The translations under genes and the position numbers were made by a program. The notes under the pieces were generated by a model. It made no database searches and was not told the DNA's origin. It saw only the letters and a list, made by a program, of their open reading frames with translations. Of a DNA stretch of 64,000 bases, positions 33,215-44,976 are shown piece after piece (the stretch's first letter is position 1; the number at the start of each line of letters is the position of its first letter). Source of the DNA: Candidatus Pantoea haifensis (GTDB taxonomy: Bacteria > Pseudomonadota > Gammaproteobacteria > Enterobacterales > Enterobacteriaceae). The stretch spans positions 3,100,001-3,164,000 of the forward strand of contig JAGTWN010000004.1 of the NCBI GenBank assembly GCA_018842655.1, given 5' to 3'.

Positions 33215-33228
33215 TCGTATAAGTAATT

Positions 33229-33256
33229 AAGCCGAACCTTATTTTCGGCTTTTTTA
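33229..33256 (+). terminator. rho terminator
   Basis: Arms AAGCCGAA (33229-33236) and TTCGGCTT (33244-33251) with a 7-base loop, followed by a T-run. It lies 15 bases after the rho stop. Confidence 0.88.
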
Positions 33257-33283
33257 ACTAAAATGATCGCGAAATCGCACCTA

Positions 33284-33308
33284 CGCCACGTCTTAACGTG
33301 GCGTTTTT
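33284..33308 (+). terminator. Second hairpin terminator before wecA
   Basis: Arms CGCCACG (33284-33290) and CGTGGCG (33297-33303) with a 6-base loop and five T. Together with the rho terminator it should insulate the ECA operon, whose promoter must then lie in 33309-33480. Confidence 0.85.
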
Positions 33309-33480
33309 CATTTTGGGCTATAGGATTGAACACTGACAGGAGCATTTATAATGACTGTGGGAGCGGTGGTGAATTATTGAGCATTCATGCACCTCTTGAT
33401 GCAGAATTCGGATTCTGGCGCAGTGGTATTGGCGATTTATCGCGTATCGTTGTCCAAGATGTTAGCTGAGAGCGTTTAAC

Positions 33481-34598
33481 GTGAATTTACTCACTATGAG
33501 TACTGAGCTTGGTTTAATTTTTTCTTTTCCTTAGTTTTCCTCTTTTTTGCCCGAAAAGCAGCGTTAAAAATTGGCCTGGTTGATACACCAAACTCGCGTA
33601 AACGCCATCATGGCGCGATTCCGCTGGTTGGCGGCATTTCTGTGTTTGCCGGTATCTGTTTTACCTTTGCTATCACCAATTATTATCTGCCGCATGCGCT
33701 GCTCTATTTAGGCTGTGCTGGATTATTAGTCTTCGTTGGCGCACTGGACGATCGCTTCGATATCAGCGTGAAAATTCGTGCTGTGGTTCAGGCTATTGTT
33801 GCCGTGGTGATGATGGTTGGCGCAAAGCTTTATTTATTGAGCCTTGGCTTTATCATCGGACCGGTAGAGCTCATTGTCGGGCCTTTTGGCTATGTACTGA
33901 CGCTGTTCGCGGTGTGGGCAGCTATTAACGCCTTCAATATGGTTGACGGTATAGATGGTCTGCTGGGCGGACTCTCTTCCGTGACGTTTGCCGCAATGGG
34001 CATCATTCTCTATTTTGACGGGCAGTTCAGTCTCGCGATGTGGTGCTTCGCGATGATCGCCGCCACGCTGCCCTATATTTTGCTCAATCTTGGCTTTCTT
34101 GGGCGCCGCTATAAGGTCTTTATGGGCGATGCTGGCAGCACCATGATTGGTTTCACCATCATCTGGATCTTACTCGAAACCACGCAAGGCCTGAGCCATC
34201 CGATAACGCCTGTTACCGCGCTCTGGCTGATCGCGATCCCGCTGATGGACATGGTAGCCATCATGTATCGTCGTTTGCGCAAAGGCATGAGTCCTTTTTC
34301 TGCCGATCGTCAGCACATTCACCATTTGATTATGCGCGCGGGTTTTAGCTCGCGTCAGGCCTTCTTGTTAATTACTGTCGCGGCAGCAATTCTCGCCGGT
34401 ATTGGCGTGCTGGGTGAATATCTCGCCTTCATTCCTGAATGGGTGATGCTGGTGCTGTTTCTGGTTGCCTTTATGGTTTACGGCTATTGCCTGAAACACG
34501 CCTGGCGCGTTGCACGTCGAATTCGCCGCATCAAACGTCGTATTCATAGCGCCCGCGACGCCAAAAAAATTACTCTGATAAGACCTGATAAAGGATAA
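33481..34598 (+). CDS. wecA: UDP-GlcNAc:undecaprenyl-phosphate GlcNAc-1-P transferase WecA (frameshift at 33518-33523)
   Basis: About 372 residues from a GTG start (NLLTMSTELGLIF), as in E. coli. WecA makes lipid I of ECA and primes many O-antigens. It is a polytopic PNPT-family enzyme; visible motifs are LDDRFDI, NAFNMVDGIDGLLGG, MGDAGSTMIGF and the cytosolic loop DRQHIHHL. A T6 run has lost one T. Adding it joins GLIF to FFSLVFLFFARKAALKIG and VDTPNSRKRHHGAIPLVGG. First gene of the ECA operon. Confidence 0.95.
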
Positions 34599-34605
34599 CC
34601 CTGTT

Positions 34606-35655
34606 ATGCCCTCTGATGTTGTGGAGAACGAACTGGATATTCGCGGCCTGTGCTGCTGTTTATGGCGCGGTAAGCGGTGGATTGTTGGGCTTGCGCTGCT
34701 GTTTGCGGCGATTGCCTGGCTGGCAACACTGTTGATGAAACAAGTCTGGAGCACTACGGCGATTACCGATCGTCCTACGGTGAATATGCTGGGTTCTTAT
34801 TACGCCCAGCAGCAGTTTCTCAACAACCTCGACGTGCACAACAATGCACTGACGTTGAGTGCGCCATCGCCTACGGTGATGGATGAGGTGTATCAGGAAT
34901 TCACCATGCAGCTTTCCTCCTGGGATACCCGCCGCGAGTTTTGGCAGCAGACGGAGTATTACAAAAGCCGCAAAGTGGGGAATGCACATAACGATGCAGC
35001 GTTACTGGATGATCTTATTGGGAACATTCAGTTCGCACCTGCTGATCCCGCGCATAACACCTTTGACAACATCAAACTCAAAGCGGAAACCGCCAGCGAT
35101 GCGAATAACCTGTTGCGACAATATATCGCTTACGCCAGTGAACGCGCGGCGCGTCATCTTAACGCCGAATTAAAAGGCGCGTGGCAGGCTCGCGGCGCGC
35201 AGTTACAGGCGCAGGTAAAACGTCAGGAAGATGTTGCAAATGCCGTCTTTCAGCGCCAACAGCATCGGCTTGAGCAGGCATTGAAAATTGCCAGCCAGCA
35301 AGGCATTCGTGAAAAGCAACCGCGAGAATCTGACGAAAGCCTGTCTGACAGCGATCTGTTTTTGCTTGGTCAGCCCATGCTGCAAGGGCAGTTAGAGACG
35401 TTGCAGGCGACCGGTCCGACCTACGATATAAGCTATGATCAAAACAGAGCCATGCTCACCACGCTGCAGGCAGGCCCGATGCAAAACAGCAAGTTTCAGA
35501 CTTACCGCTATTTGCGTACGCCCGAAGAGCCCGTATCACGTGACAGTCCGCGTCGTCTGTTCATGATGATTATGTGGGGCGCCGTGGGTGCGCTGGTGGG
35601 TGCTGGTGTGGCATTGGCGCGTCGTCCGCGTCCAATATCAGAACCGCGTCATTGA
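34606..35655 (+). CDS. wzzE: ECA polysaccharide chain-length modulator WzzE
   Basis: 349 residues (E. coli 348). Two transmembrane helices, about residues 25-45 and 325-343, flank a periplasmic helical domain with coiled-coil stretches (about 190-260). WzzE sets the modal length of ECA chains and of cyclic ECA together with WzyE. Seven bases follow wecA; SD AAGGAT. Intact. Confidence 0.96.
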   Translation: MPSDVVENELDIRGLCCCLWRGKRWIVGLALLFAAIAWLATLLMKQVWSTTAITDRPTVNMLGSYYAQQQFLNNLDVHNNALTLSAPSPTVMDEVYQEFTMQLSSWDTRREFWQQTEYYKSRKVGNAHNDAALLDDLIGNIQFAPADPAHNTFDNIKLKAETASDANNLLRQYIAYASERAARHLNAELKGAWQARGAQLQAQVKRQEDVANAVFQRQQHRLEQALKIASQQGIREKQPRESDESLSDSDLFLLGQPMLQGQLETLQATGPTYDISYDQNRAMLTTLQAGPMQNSKFQTYRYLRTPEEPVSRDSPRRLFMMIMWGAVGALVGAGVALARRPRPISEPRH

Positions 35656-35665
35656 GAGAAACAGT

Positions 35666-36796
35666 GTGAAAGTTCTGACAGTATTTGGTACTCGCCCCGA
35701 AGCCATCAAGATGGCGCCGCTGGTCAAAGCCCTGGCGCAAGATCCCGCATTTGAATCACGTTTGTGCGTCACGGCGCAGCACCGTGAAATGCTCGATCAG
35801 GTGTTGCGATTATTTCAGCTGCAACCCGATTATGACCTCAACATCATGCGTCCGGAGCAAGGGTTAACTGAAATCACCTGCCGTATTTTGCAGGGTATGA
35901 AAACCGTTTTGCTCGACTTCAAACCGGACGTGGTATTAGTGCACGGTGACACCACTACCACGCTGGCTGCCAGCCTGGCTGCATTTTATCAGCAGGTTCC
36001 TGTTGGTCATATCGAGGCGGGATTACGCACAGGCGATCTCGCTTCGCCGTGGCCAGAAGAAGCTAACCGTAAACTAACCGGGCATCTTGCCAGCCTGCAT
36101 TTCACGCCAACCAGCCGCTCACGGCAAAATTTATTGCAGGAAAATCTGTCCGATAACCGCATCTTTGTTACCGGCAACACGGTAATTGATGCCCTGTTGT
36201 GGGTGCGTGACCGCGTGCTGGATGATGCCGATCTCAATGCCCAGCTGGCAGCGCGCTATCCCTTCCTTGATACCAGCAAAAAGCTGGTTTTGGTCACAGG
36301 GCATCGTCGGGAAAGTTTCGGTGACGGTTTCGAGCGTATCTGTAGCGCACTGGCACAAATCGCCCGCCAGCATCCCGACGCGCAGATTGTTTATCCTGTG
36401 CACCTTAACCCTAACGTCAGCGAGCCGGTAAATCGCATTCTCAGCGGGATTGAAAATATTGTGCTGATTGAGCCGCAGGAATATCTGCCCTTCGTCTGGC
36501 TCATGAACCGCGCCTGGCTGATTCTCACTGATTCTGGCGGTATTCAGGAAGAGGCACCGTCGTTAGGCAAACCGGTGCTGGTCATGCGCGACACCACAGA
36601 GCGCCCCGAAGCCGTAGAAGCGGGAACAGTAAAATTAGTGGGCACCGATGTGACCAAAATTGTGGCGGAAGTGAGTCGGCTGCTGACGGATGAAGCGGCC
36701 TGGCAAATAATGAGTCGCGCCCATAATCCCTATGGCGATGGCAAAGCCTGCGGACGTATTTTGCAAGCCTTAAAAGATAACAGAGCCGAATTATGA
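35666..36796 (+). CDS. wecB: UDP-GlcNAc 2-epimerase WecB
   Basis: 376 residues, E. coli length, from GTG at 35666 ([16 protein letters not shown]). It makes UDP-ManNAc. Conserved residues of the family lie in VHGDTTTT (Asp), [11 protein letters not shown] (Glu), PWPEEANR (Glu) and [11 protein letters not shown] (His). [10 protein letters not shown] is the UDP-binding loop. An upstream extension in the same frame (to 35588) overlaps wzzE and is not conserved. Overlaps wecC by four bases. Confidence 0.96.
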   Translation: MKVLTVFGTRPEAIKMAPLVKALAQDPAFESRLCVTAQHREMLDQVLRLFQLQPDYDLNIMRPEQGLTEITCRILQGMKTVLLDFKPDVVLVHGDTTTTLAASLAAFYQQVPVGHIEAGLRTGDLASPWPEEANRKLTGHLASLHFTPTSRSRQNLLQENLSDNRIFVTGNTVIDALLWVRDRVLDDADLNAQLAARYPFLDTSKKLVLVTGHRRESFGDGFERICSALAQIARQHPDAQIVYPVHLNPNVSEPVNRILSGIENIVLIEPQEYLPFVWLMNRAWLILTDSGGIQEEAPSLGKPVLVMRDTTERPEAVEAGTVKLVGTDVTKIVAEVSRLLTDEAAWQIMSRAHNPYGDGKACGRILQALKDNRAEL

Positions 36797-38050
36797 GTTT
36801 TGAAACCATCTCCGTGATTGGACTGGGTTACATTGGGCTGCCTACGGCAGCCGTTTTTGCCTCAAAAAGAAAAAAGTTATTGGCGTTGATATCAACGCGC
36901 ATGCCGTTGAGATCATCAATCAGGGAGCAATTCATATTGTTGAGCCTGATCTGGATCACGTTGTCCATAAAGCCGTCACGCGCGGCGATCTGCGCGCAAC
37001 GACGCAGCCGGAAGCCGCCGACGCTTTTTTGATCGCGGTACCAACGCCGTTTATGGCTGACTATCAACCCGATTTACGTTTCGTTAAAGCAGCAGCAGAA
37101 TCTATCGCGCCGGTGTTGAAGCAAGGCGATCTGGTGATCCTCGAATCAACCTCGCCGGTCGGAAGCACCGAGCAAATGGCGGAATGGCTGGCGGCTGCGC
37201 GTCCCGATCTGCGTTTTCCTCAGCAGGGCGGTTTGCCGGATATTTTTATCGCTTACTGTCCTGAGCGCGTATTACCTGGCAAGGTGATGGTTGAATTGAT
37301 TAACAACGATCGGGTGATTGGCGGCATGACCCCAGCCTGTTCGGCGCGTGCCAGCGAGCTTTATCGTATCTTCCTTAAAGGAGAATGCGTTGAGACCAAT
37401 GCGCGCACCGCTGAAATGTGCAAGCTGACCGAAAACAGTTTCCGTGACGTTAATATCGCTTTTGCCAATGAACTGTCGCTGATTTGTGCTGAACAGGGGA
37501 TTAACGTCTGGGAGCTGATTGCACTGGCGAATCGGCATCCGCGTGTCAATATTCTTCAGCCTGGCCCCGGCGTTGGGGGTCACTGTATTGCTGTCGATCC
37601 GTGGTTTATCGTGGCGCAAAATCCGGCGCTGGCACGTTTGATCCGCACCGCGCGCGAAGTCAACGATGCTAAACCGCAATGGGTATTGGATCAGGTAAAA
37701 ATGCCTTAGCTGACTGCCTGACACAAACCGGCAAGCGGGCCAGCGAGATCACCATCGCCTGTTTTGGTTTGGCATTTAAGCCAGATATTGATGACCTGCG
37801 TGAAAGCCCGGCAATGCATGTCGCACAACTGATTGCTGACTGGCACAGCGGCGTTACGTGGGTCGTTGAGCCTAATATCAGCGCGATCCCGCCTGTGCTT
37901 AAAGAGCAGGCTACGCTGGTCCAGCCTGAACAGGCGCTGGCAGAGGCCGATCTGTTGGTGATGCTGGTGGATCACCGGGATTTCCGCGCTATTGGCGCAG
38001 ATCAGGTCACGCAGCCCTGGATTGTGGATACTAAAGGCGTTTGGCGATGA
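36793..38050 (+). CDS. wecC: UDP-ManNAc dehydrogenase WecC (two frameshifts)
   Basis: About 419 residues after correction (E. coli 420). Oxidises UDP-ManNAc to UDP-ManNAcA with NAD. The Rossmann motif [10 protein letters not shown] is near the N-terminus. The catalytic Cys is in [14 protein letters not shown], and the C-terminal UDP-binding domain has [18 protein letters not shown]. The frame breaks at A6 (36870-36875) and A5 (37697-37701). One A added at each restores [12 protein letters not shown] and [13 protein letters not shown]. Confidence 0.95.
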
Positions 38051-38116
38051 AAGCCTGCGGTCGCGGCCCACTGTCACGCCATTCTCGTCACGGTCACGCT
38101 TTATCGGATGGGTAAT

Positions 38117-38823
38117 ATGTCTGTCTTCGTCAAGATTAGTCCACTCGCGTGGGAGAGCCAGTTCTTTGGGCTGAACAGCGCACGACTTGATTTTGCAGGC
38201 GATCTGCCACTGGCGGTAGCCGTACAACATCCTTGTGCGCTGTTACAGATCAAAATCCCTGCTGAGCAACACGAAATCATAGATGCTGTGAATCAGCACG
38301 GTTTTCAGCTGGTTGAAGGCGAGGCGGATTTAGTTCTCAATATCAAGCGTACCGAGCGTCAGACCGGTGTTCGCATTGCGCGTGAGGCGCAAATCCCTGC
38401 GCTACGCGAAGCCGCTGCGCAGGCCTTTCGCCAGAGCCGTTTTCGTGCCCCTGGTATGCTAATGAAGCGAGTGGTCGTTTCTACGCGCAGTGGATCGAAA
38501 ATGCGGTGCGCGGCACCTTTGATCATCAATGCCTTATTGCCTGTGATGAGGCGGGCACGCTCCAGGGCTTTGTTTCGTTGAGAGAAGTTGATGGCGATGC
38601 GCGTATTGGTTTGCTGGCGGTGCTGCCAGCGGCGCAGGGCAGCGGCGTCGGTCAGCGATTAATGCTGGCGGCGGCAGACTGGGGACGGGTGCGGCAACTT
38701 GAGCGTCTGCGCGTTGCAACGCAGCTCAGTAATCTTACGGCGATGCGCCTCTATTTACGCAGCGGTGCGCGGCTGGAAAGCACGGCGTACTGGTTTTACA
38801 GGAAAGGTCATGATCCCATTTAA
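38117..38823 (+). CDS. rffC: dTDP-fucosamine acetyltransferase RffC/WecD (frameshift at 38448-38451)
   Basis: About 235 residues after correction, from ATG at 38117 (MSVFVKISPLAWESQFFG). A GNAT-fold enzyme that N-acetylates dTDP-4-amino-4,6-dideoxygalactose. Conserved blocks: [55 protein letters not shown] (acetyl-CoA loop) and ESTAYWFYRKGHD. The break is a C4 run that should be C5. In E. coli rffG and rffH precede it; here only 66 non-coding bases follow wecC. Confidence 0.93.
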
Positions 38824-39938
38824 TGCACCCCGGTCACAGGCACCGAAATCGACTACATGCAGTCGGCGATGAGCAGCGGCAAACTGTGCGGCGATGGGGG
38901 TTTACGCGTCGCTGCCAACAGTGGATGGAGCAACGATTCGGCAGCAGAAAAGTTTTACTGACGCCTTCCTGCACCGCATCGCTCGAGATGGCGGCACTGC
39001 TTGTTGATATTCAGCCGGGTGATGAAGTCATCATGCCGAGCTATACCTTTGTTTCCACCGCCAATGCCTTTGTATTACGTGGTGCAAAAATTGTTTTTGT
39101 CGATGTACGCCCTGACACGCTTAATATCGACGAAACCCTCATCGAAGCCGCGATTACTGAAAAAACCCGCGCCATTGTTCCGGTGCATTATGCTGGCGTA
39201 GCCTGTGAAATGGACACCATCATGGCGCTGGCGGCGAAGCATAAGCTGTTTGTTATTGAAGATGCGGCGCAAGGGGTAATGTCACGCTACAAAGGACGCG
39301 CACTGGGAAGCATCGGACATATTGGCTGCTTTAGTTTCCATGAAACCAAAAACTACACGGCAGGCGGTGAGGGCGGTGCGACCTTAATCAATGACGCCAG
39401 CCTGGTGGAACGTGCCGAAATCATTCGGGAGAAAGGCACTAACCGCAGCCAGTTTTTCCGTGGTCAGGTCGATAAATATACCTGGCGCGATATGGGTTCC
39501 AGCTATCTGATGGCCGATTTGCAGGCCGCTTATCTCTGGGCACAACTGGAAGCTGCTGAAAAAATCAATCAACGGCGTTTACGCCTGTGGCAACGTTATC
39601 ATGACGCTTTACAGCCTTTAGCTGTGCAGGGCCGCATTACATTGCCAACCATTCCTGCCGACTGCCAGCACAATGCGCATATGTTCTACATCAAGTTGCG
39701 CGATCATGACGATCGCCAGGCAGTGATCAACTGGATGAAAGAAGCGGAGATCCTGACCGTCTTTCACTACATTCCGCTACACAGTTCCCCGGCAGGAAAG
39801 CGTTTTTCGCGCTTTTTTGGCGAAGATCGCTTCACTACTCAAGAGAGTGAACGCCTGCTGCGGCTGCCGCTGTTCTACAATCTGACAGACAATAACCAGA
39901 ATACCGTCATCAGTTCTCTGTTGAGCTTCTTTTCCTGA
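38810..39938 (+). CDS. rffA: dTDP-4-amino-4,6-dideoxygalactose transaminase RffA/WecE (two frameshifts)
   Basis: 376 residues after correction, the E. coli length. Start ATG 38810 (MIPFNAP) overlaps rffC by 14 bases. The PLP-dependent DegT/DnrJ family lysine is in FSFHETKNYTAGGEGG. Other blocks: TPSCTASLEMAALL, MPSYTFVSTANAFVLRGA and EDAAQGVMSRYKGRALG. Losses at C4 (38828-38831) and T3 (38901-38903) break the first 35 residues. Restored, they read PPVTGTEIDYMQSAM and GDGGFTRRCQQWME. Confidence 0.95.
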
Positions 39939-41188
39939 TGTCGTTAGCCAAAGCTTCAGTGTGGACGGCCTCGTCTACACTGGTCAAAATTGCCACAGGT
40001 TTGCTGATAGTAAAATTGCTGGCGGTCAGTTTCGGACCCGAAGGGGTAGGGCAGGCAGGAAACTTTCGCCAGTTGATCACCGTGCTGGGCGTACTGGCGG
40101 GTGCGGGTATTTTTAATGGCGTAACCGCTTACGTTTCGCAATATCAACAGCAGCCTGAGCGGTTACGCGCGGTGGTGGGCACGGCTTCAGCAATGGTTCT
40201 GGGCTTTTCGACTGTGCTGGCGCTGCTGTTTTTGCTGGCCGCTGCGCCAGTCAGCGAGGCGCTGTTTGGCCACGATCGCTATCAGGCAGTGGTGCGTGTG
40301 GTCGCGTTTCTACAGCTTGGTATCGCCTGGGCCAACCTGACGCTGGCGTTACTCAAAGGCTATCGGGATGCGCGCGGCAACGCGCTGGCAGTAATACTTG
40401 GCAGTTTAATCGGCCTCGCGGGCTACCTGTTGTGCTGGTGGCTTGGTGGTTATCAGGGGGCGCTGACAGGTTTAGCACTGGTGCCAGCCCTGCTTTTGCT
40501 TCCGGCGCTGGTGATACTCAAGCTGCGCGTGCCGTTGCCACTGCGTTGGTTGCGTCCTCAGTGGCAGCCCGATCTGGCCCGAAAGCTGGCTAAATACACC
40601 CTGATGGCGCTAATTACTGCTGTTACCTTACCCGTCGCCTGGGTGATGATGCGTAATTTGCTGGCAACGCAAGCGGGATGGGCGCAGGTAGGTTTATGGC
40701 AAGGCGTGACCAGCATTTCTGATGCTTATCTGCAGTTTATCACCGCCACTTTTAGCGTCTGGCTGTTACCAACGCTGGCGCGACTGGAGCATAAAGCGGA
40801 TATAGCGCGGGAAATTGGTCGTGCGCTGCGCTTTGTATTACCTGCTGTTGCCGCGGCCAGTTTCTGCGTCTGGCTGATGCGCGACGTGGCGATCAGTCTG
40901 CTGTTTTCCGAAGCCTTTCGCGGCATGCGCGATCTGTTTGTCTGGCAGTTATGCGGTGACGTGTTCAAGGTTGGTGCTTACGTATTTGGCTATCTGGTGA
41001 TCGCAAAAGCCTCGCTACGTTTTTATGTTTTGACGGAAATAAGCCAGTTCATTCTACTGACGCTGTTTTCTCGTTGGCTCATACCATTGCAGGGTGCGAC
41101 TGGCGCTGCGCTTGCTTACATGTTCACCTATGTGTGTTATTTCGCCCTGTGCTGTGGCGCTTTTATCATTTACTGCCGGAAAAAATGA
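39938..41188 (+). CDS. wzxE: ECA lipid III flippase WzxE
   Basis: 416 residues, E. coli length. A polytopic membrane protein (about 12 helices) of the MOP/PST family that flips undecaprenyl-PP-linked ECA trisaccharide to the periplasm. The N-terminus [20 protein letters not shown] and the loop [13 protein letters not shown] are family-typical. It joins rffA by one shared base and rffT by an ATGA overlap. Confidence 0.96.
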   Translation: MSLAKASVWTASSTLVKIATGLLIVKLLAVSFGPEGVGQAGNFRQLITVLGVLAGAGIFNGVTAYVSQYQQQPERLRAVVGTASAMVLGFSTVLALLFLLAAAPVSEALFGHDRYQAVVRVVAFLQLGIAWANLTLALLKGYRDARGNALAVILGSLIGLAGYLLCWWLGGYQGALTGLALVPALLLLPALVILKLRVPLPLRWLRPQWQPDLARKLAKYTLMALITAVTLPVAWVMMRNLLATQAGWAQVGLWQGVTSISDAYLQFITATFSVWLLPTLARLEHKADIAREIGRALRFVLPAVAAASFCVWLMRDVAISLLFSEAFRGMRDLFVWQLCGDVFKVGAYVFGYLVIAKASLRFYVLTEISQFILLTLFSRWLIPLQGATGAALAYMFTYVCYFALCCGAFIIYCRKK

Positions 41189-42267
41189 CTTTAATTCACG
41201 TTTTGGGATCGGATATTCCCCATCACAACAACACCGTGTTGCGCTTTTTCAACGATCTGCTGAGCGTTGAGCAACCGACCGTTGCACCACGCCATTTTAT
41301 GGTAGTGTCACAACAGCCTGAAAGTTTGCAGGCGTTCAGCGCGCTACATATCGAAATATTTAACAGTAAAAAATCGCTGGCGCAGACGCTTATCCAACGC
41401 GCAAGAAATCGCAAACAGCGTTTCTTTTGCCATGGACAGTTTAACCCGTGGATCTGGCTGGCGTTACTCAGTGGCAGGCTACACCGCTCGCAACTGTACT
41501 GGCATATCTGGGGCGCTGATCTCTATGAAGATTCACGCAGCCTGAAATTTCGGCTGTTCTACAGACTACGCCGTATGGCGCAGGGCAAACTGGCCCATGT
41601 CTTTGCCACACGTGGCGATCTGCACCATTACCAGCAACGTCATGCCCGCGTGCCGGCATCGCTGCTCTATTTCCCTACTAAAATGCCGACGGCGGCAGTA
41701 AAGGCTGAACCGGCGGAAACCTTCACAATTCTGCTGGGAAATTCAGGCGATGCCAGCAATCGACACATTGAAGGGTTAAAAGCGATACGTGCGCAGTTTG
41801 GCGAGCAGGTGAAGATTGAGGTGCCACTTGGCTATCCACCTGATAATGATGCTTATATTGAGCAGGTTAAAACGGCGGCGGACGCGCTGTTTCCCGCCGG
41901 ACAAGTGCGCTTGCTACGAGCCAGTCTGGCGTTTGATGATTATTTAAGCCTGCTTGCGCGCTGCAATTTAGGCTATTTTATGTTCGAGCGTCAGCAAGGC
42001 ATTGGCACGTTATGTCTGCTGATACAAGCCGGTGTGCCGTTTGTCCTTAATCGTAAAAACCCGTTTTGGCGCGATATCAGTGAGCAGCAGCTTCCGGTGC
42101 TGTTCAGTGAAGATCCGCTCAATCCTGATGTGGTGGCAGAAGCGCGACGTCAGCTGGCAGGCTGTGACAAACAGGCCATAGCCTTTTTGCCCCGGGCTAC
42201 CTGGCGGGCTGGCGCACGGCATTACGCCTTTGCGAAGAGGAACCTTCATGAGCCTGATGCAGTTTAG
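41185..42267 (+). CDS. rffT: TDP-Fuc4NAc:lipid II Fuc4NAc transferase RffT/WecF
   Basis: 360 residues (E. coli 359) from ATG 41185 ([15 protein letters not shown]), which overlaps the wzxE stop as ATGA. GT56-family enzyme that adds Fuc4NAc to complete lipid III at the inner membrane. Blocks: [65 protein letters not shown]. Intact. Confidence 0.96.
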   Translation: MTLIHVLGSDIPHHNNTVLRFFNDLLSVEQPTVAPRHFMVVSQQPESLQAFSALHIEIFNSKKSLAQTLIQRARNRKQRFFCHGQFNPWIWLALLSGRLHRSQLYWHIWGADLYEDSRSLKFRLFYRLRRMAQGKLAHVFATRGDLHHYQQRHARVPASLLYFPTKMPTAAVKAEPAETFTILLGNSGDASNRHIEGLKAIRAQFGEQVKIEVPLGYPPDNDAYIEQVKTAADALFPAGQVRLLRASLAFDDYLSLLARCNLGYFMFERQQGIGTLCLLIQAGVPFVLNRKNPFWRDISEQQLPVLFSEDPLNPDVVAEARRQLAGCDKQAIAFLPRATWRAGARHYAFAKRNLHEPDAV

Positions 42268-43591
42268 TGGTCTGCTGGTGGTTTATCTGTTGTCACTCGG
42301 TTTTATCCTGACATTGACCTGGCAGGAATTTAAGCGGGTGCGTTTCAACTTCCATCTTTTCTTTACTTTATTGTTTCTACTGACCTTCTATTTCGGTTTT
42401 CCCTTGTCCTGCCTGTTGGTTTTTCGTTTCAACACCGGGATTGTGCCAGGGGAATTTTTGCTACAGGCGCTGCTGTCGGCGGGGACGTTTTACGCTATTT
42501 ATTACGTCAGCTATAAAGTGCGGCTCAGGTCCGTGAATACACCGCCTGCTAAACCCTGGCTACAGATGAATCGTGTTGAAACGCATCTGACCTGCGTCAT
42601 TCTTGCATTGGTGGCGTTAAGCACCGTTACGGTGTTTTTTCTGCACAATGGTTTTTTGCTTTTCAGGCTGACGGCTTATAACCAAATTTTTTCCAGTGAA
42701 GTTTCTGGTGTGGCGCTAAAACGCTTCTTCTATTTCTTTATTCCGGCCATGCTGATCCCCTATTTTCTGCGGCCATCACAGCGCAACTGGCTGCTGTTTC
42801 TGATCGTAACTGTCGCGTTCGGCCTGTTAACCTATGCGCTGGTGGGCGGTACGCGCGCTAATATCATCATCGCCTTCGCGCTGTTTCTGTTTATTGGCAT
42901 TACGCGCGGCTGGATTACCTTATGGATGCTGGCAATGGCAGGTGTAATGGCTATCGCAGGCATGTTCTGGCTGGCGCTGCGGCGTTACAACCTCGACGTG
43001 ATGGGTGATGAAGCGTTTTATACCTTTCTCTATTTAACGCGCGATACCTTTTCGCCCTGGGAAAACTTAGCTTTGCTGCTGGAAAACTACTCTAAGATTG
43101 AGTTTCAGGGGCTGGCGCCGCTGTGGCGCGATTTCTATGTCTTTATTCCGGGCTGGTTGTGGCCAGATCGTCCCGCTGCTGTCCTGAACAGCGCCAACTA
43201 TTTTACCTGGGAGGTTCTCGACAACCATTCCGGGCTGGCGATATCACCGACGTTGATCGGTTCGCTGCTGGTGATGGGTGGCGTTTGGGCAATCCCATTG
43301 GGTGCAGTGGCGGTGGGCATGATTATTAAGGCTTTCGATGCACTGTATACGCGAGGTTGTAATGAAACCAATCGCTACAGTGGCGCCGTTTTGCAAAGTT
43401 TTTGTTTTGGTGCGGTGTTCAACATGATTGTACTGGCGCGTGAAGGGCTGGATGCGTTTGGTTCACGCGTGGTATTTTTTTGCGTTATTTTTGCCGCCAG
43501 TCTGGCAGTGGCAAAATTGCTTTATTGGTTACTGGATCGCGCCGGGTTGATTCGCAGCCGCGCAGTGCGGGCGTTACAGAGCACATCCTGA
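42248..43591 (+). CDS. wzyE: ECA polymerase WzyE
   Basis: 447 residues (E. coli 450) from ATG 42248, overlapping rffT by 20 bases. A polytopic inner-membrane protein, about 11 helices, that links ECA trisaccharide units. Typical blocks are [39 protein letters not shown] and the periplasmic loop [16 protein letters not shown]. Intact. Confidence 0.95.
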   Translation: MSLMQFSGLLVVYLLSLGFILTLTWQEFKRVRFNFHLFFTLLFLLTFYFGFPLSCLLVFRFNTGIVPGEFLLQALLSAGTFYAIYYVSYKVRLRSVNTPPAKPWLQMNRVETHLTCVILALVALSTVTVFFLHNGFLLFRLTAYNQIFSSEVSGVALKRFFYFFIPAMLIPYFLRPSQRNWLLFLIVTVAFGLLTYALVGGTRANIIIAFALFLFIGITRGWITLWMLAMAGVMAIAGMFWLALRRYNLDVMGDEAFYTFLYLTRDTFSPWENLALLLENYSKIEFQGLAPLWRDFYVFIPGWLWPDRPAAVLNSANYFTWEVLDNHSGLAISPTLIGSLLVMGGVWAIPLGAVAVGMIIKAFDALYTRGCNETNRYSGAVLQSFCFGAVFNMIVLAREGLDAFGSRVVFFCVIFAASLAVAKLLYWLLDRAGLIRSRAVRALQSTS

Positions 43592-43625
43592 CCGCTTTTG
43601 GGAATGACGGGAAGTAGTAAACGAT

Positions 43626-44366
43626 ATGACAAAGTTACCTGACACGCCACAGTACGAGATTCGTGGTGTTGCGCTCTATGGCTTCGACAGTATGTCGTCG
43701 TTTGTTGATTTCCTTATGCCAGCATCAGGTGTGCGCAGCGGTACGCTGGTCGCGATTAATGCGGAAAAGATGCTGACGGCTGAACAAGATGAAGGTTTGC
43801 GATCCCTGCTGCAACACGCCGAGTTCAAATATCCTGATGGCATCAGTATTGTGCGTTCGATTCGCAAAAAATATCCCTGTGCGGCAGTGCAGCGCATTGC
43901 GGGTGCTGATTTGTGGGAGGCGCTGATGGAGCGTGCAGGACGCGAAGGAACGCCTGTGTTTTTGCTTGGTGGCCGTCAGGCGGTGCTGAATGAAACCTGT
44001 GACAAACTGCGCCGCCAGTGGAATGTGAACATCGTAGGCGCGCAAGATGGTTATTTTACGTCGGCCGATCGTGATGCACTGTTTGCCCGCATCGCTGCCA
44101 GTGGCGCAAAGCTGGTGACCGTGGCGCTGGGCTCGCCGCGTCAGGAATTGTTAATGCGTGATTGCCGTTCCCACTGGCCGCATGCGCTTTACATGGGAGT
44201 AGGCGGAACCTATGACGTTTTTACCGGGCATGTGAAGCGTGCGCCCAAAATCTGGCAAAATCTCGGGCTGGAGTGGCTTTACCGGCTTATCCGGCAGCCC
44301 AGCCGCCTGCGCAGACAACTCAAACTGATCCAGTATTTGCGTTATCACTGGCGTGGCGATCTTTGA
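43626..44366 (+). CDS. rffM: UDP-ManNAcA transferase RffM/WecG
   Basis: 246 residues, E. coli length. WecG/TagA/CpsF (GT26) family enzyme that makes lipid II by adding ManNAcA to GlcNAc-PP-undecaprenol. Conserved blocks: [47 protein letters not shown], and [17 protein letters not shown]. The C-terminal [12 protein letters not shown] is basic and probably membrane-associated. Last gene of the ECA operon, 34 bases after wzyE. Confidence 0.96.
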   Translation: MTKLPDTPQYEIRGVALYGFDSMSSFVDFLMPASGVRSGTLVAINAEKMLTAEQDEGLRSLLQHAEFKYPDGISIVRSIRKKYPCAAVQRIAGADLWEALMERAGREGTPVFLLGGRQAVLNETCDKLRRQWNVNIVGAQDGYFTSADRDALFARIAASGAKLVTVALGSPRQELLMRDCRSHWPHALYMGVGGTYDVFTGHVKRAPKIWQNLGLEWLYRLIRQPSRLRRQLKLIQYLRYHWRGDL

Positions 44367-44473
44367 TATCGCTGATAAATGCGGCATTTTTTTGCGGCTG
44401 GCGATGATAATTGCTCTAATTCTCGACGAAATGCACAAAGCGTAAGCAAACGCATTTTTTATTGAAAAAGCAC

Positions 44474-44502
44474 TAGACAGGATGGTCGCTTATCTCTAGT
44501 AT
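44474..44502 (+). promoter_or_regulatory. Promoter of the argX-hisR-leuT-proM tRNA operon
   Basis: TAGACA (44474-44479), 17-base spacer and TAGTAT (44497-44502) form a sigma-70 promoter about 15 bases upstream of the expected transcript start. A short GC-containing discriminator follows. Confidence 0.75.
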
Positions 44503-44523
44503 GCACATCCGCAACGGCGCTAC

Positions 44524-44600
<77 letters not shown>

Positions 44601-44700
44601 TTAACTTTGTGCGCAGGAGCTGCGGTGGTTTCATTACCGCGTTAGTAAGAAGTAGAGAATTAGATGGTGTAGGTTTTAGCTTGCAACATTAAGTACAGTG

Positions 44701-44776
44701 GTGGCTATAGCTCAGTTGGTAGAGCCCTGGATTGTGATTCCAGTTGTCGTGGGTTCGAGTCCCATTAGCCACCCCA
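44701..44776 (+). tRNA. hisR: tRNA-His (GTG)
   Basis: 76 bases with encoded CCA. Base 44700 is G and supplies the G-1 needed for histidyl-tRNA identity. Anticodon GTG lies in the loop ATTGTGATT. Acceptor GTGGCTA pairs with TAGCCAC. Confidence 0.97.
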
Positions 44777-44792
44777 GATTTTGCTGGGAAAC

Positions 44793-44879
44793 GCGAAGGT
44801 GGCGGAATTGGTAGACGCGCTAGCTTCAGGTGTTAGTGTCTTAACGGACGTGAGGGTTCAAGTCCCTCTCTTCGCACCA
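44793..44879 (+). tRNA. leuT: tRNA-Leu (CAG)
   Basis: 87 bases, class II tRNA with a long variable arm (TGTCTTAACGGACG). Anticodon CAG is in CTTCAGG, acceptor GCGAAGG, and CCA is encoded. Confidence 0.97.
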
Positions 44880-44899
44880 GGCAAAAAAGAATAAAAAAT

Positions 44900-44960
<61 letters not shown>

Positions 44961-44976
<16 letters not shown>

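Noticed and set aside
33263-33469. 68-residue frame between rho and wecA
   Set aside because: It encodes the arms of the second terminator hairpin, and no related protein is recognised.
36793-39000. Decay of the ECA operon (wecC, rffC, rffA broken)
   Set aside because: All breaks are single-base run contractions with conserved sequence on both sides. The same error type occurs in essential genes elsewhere.
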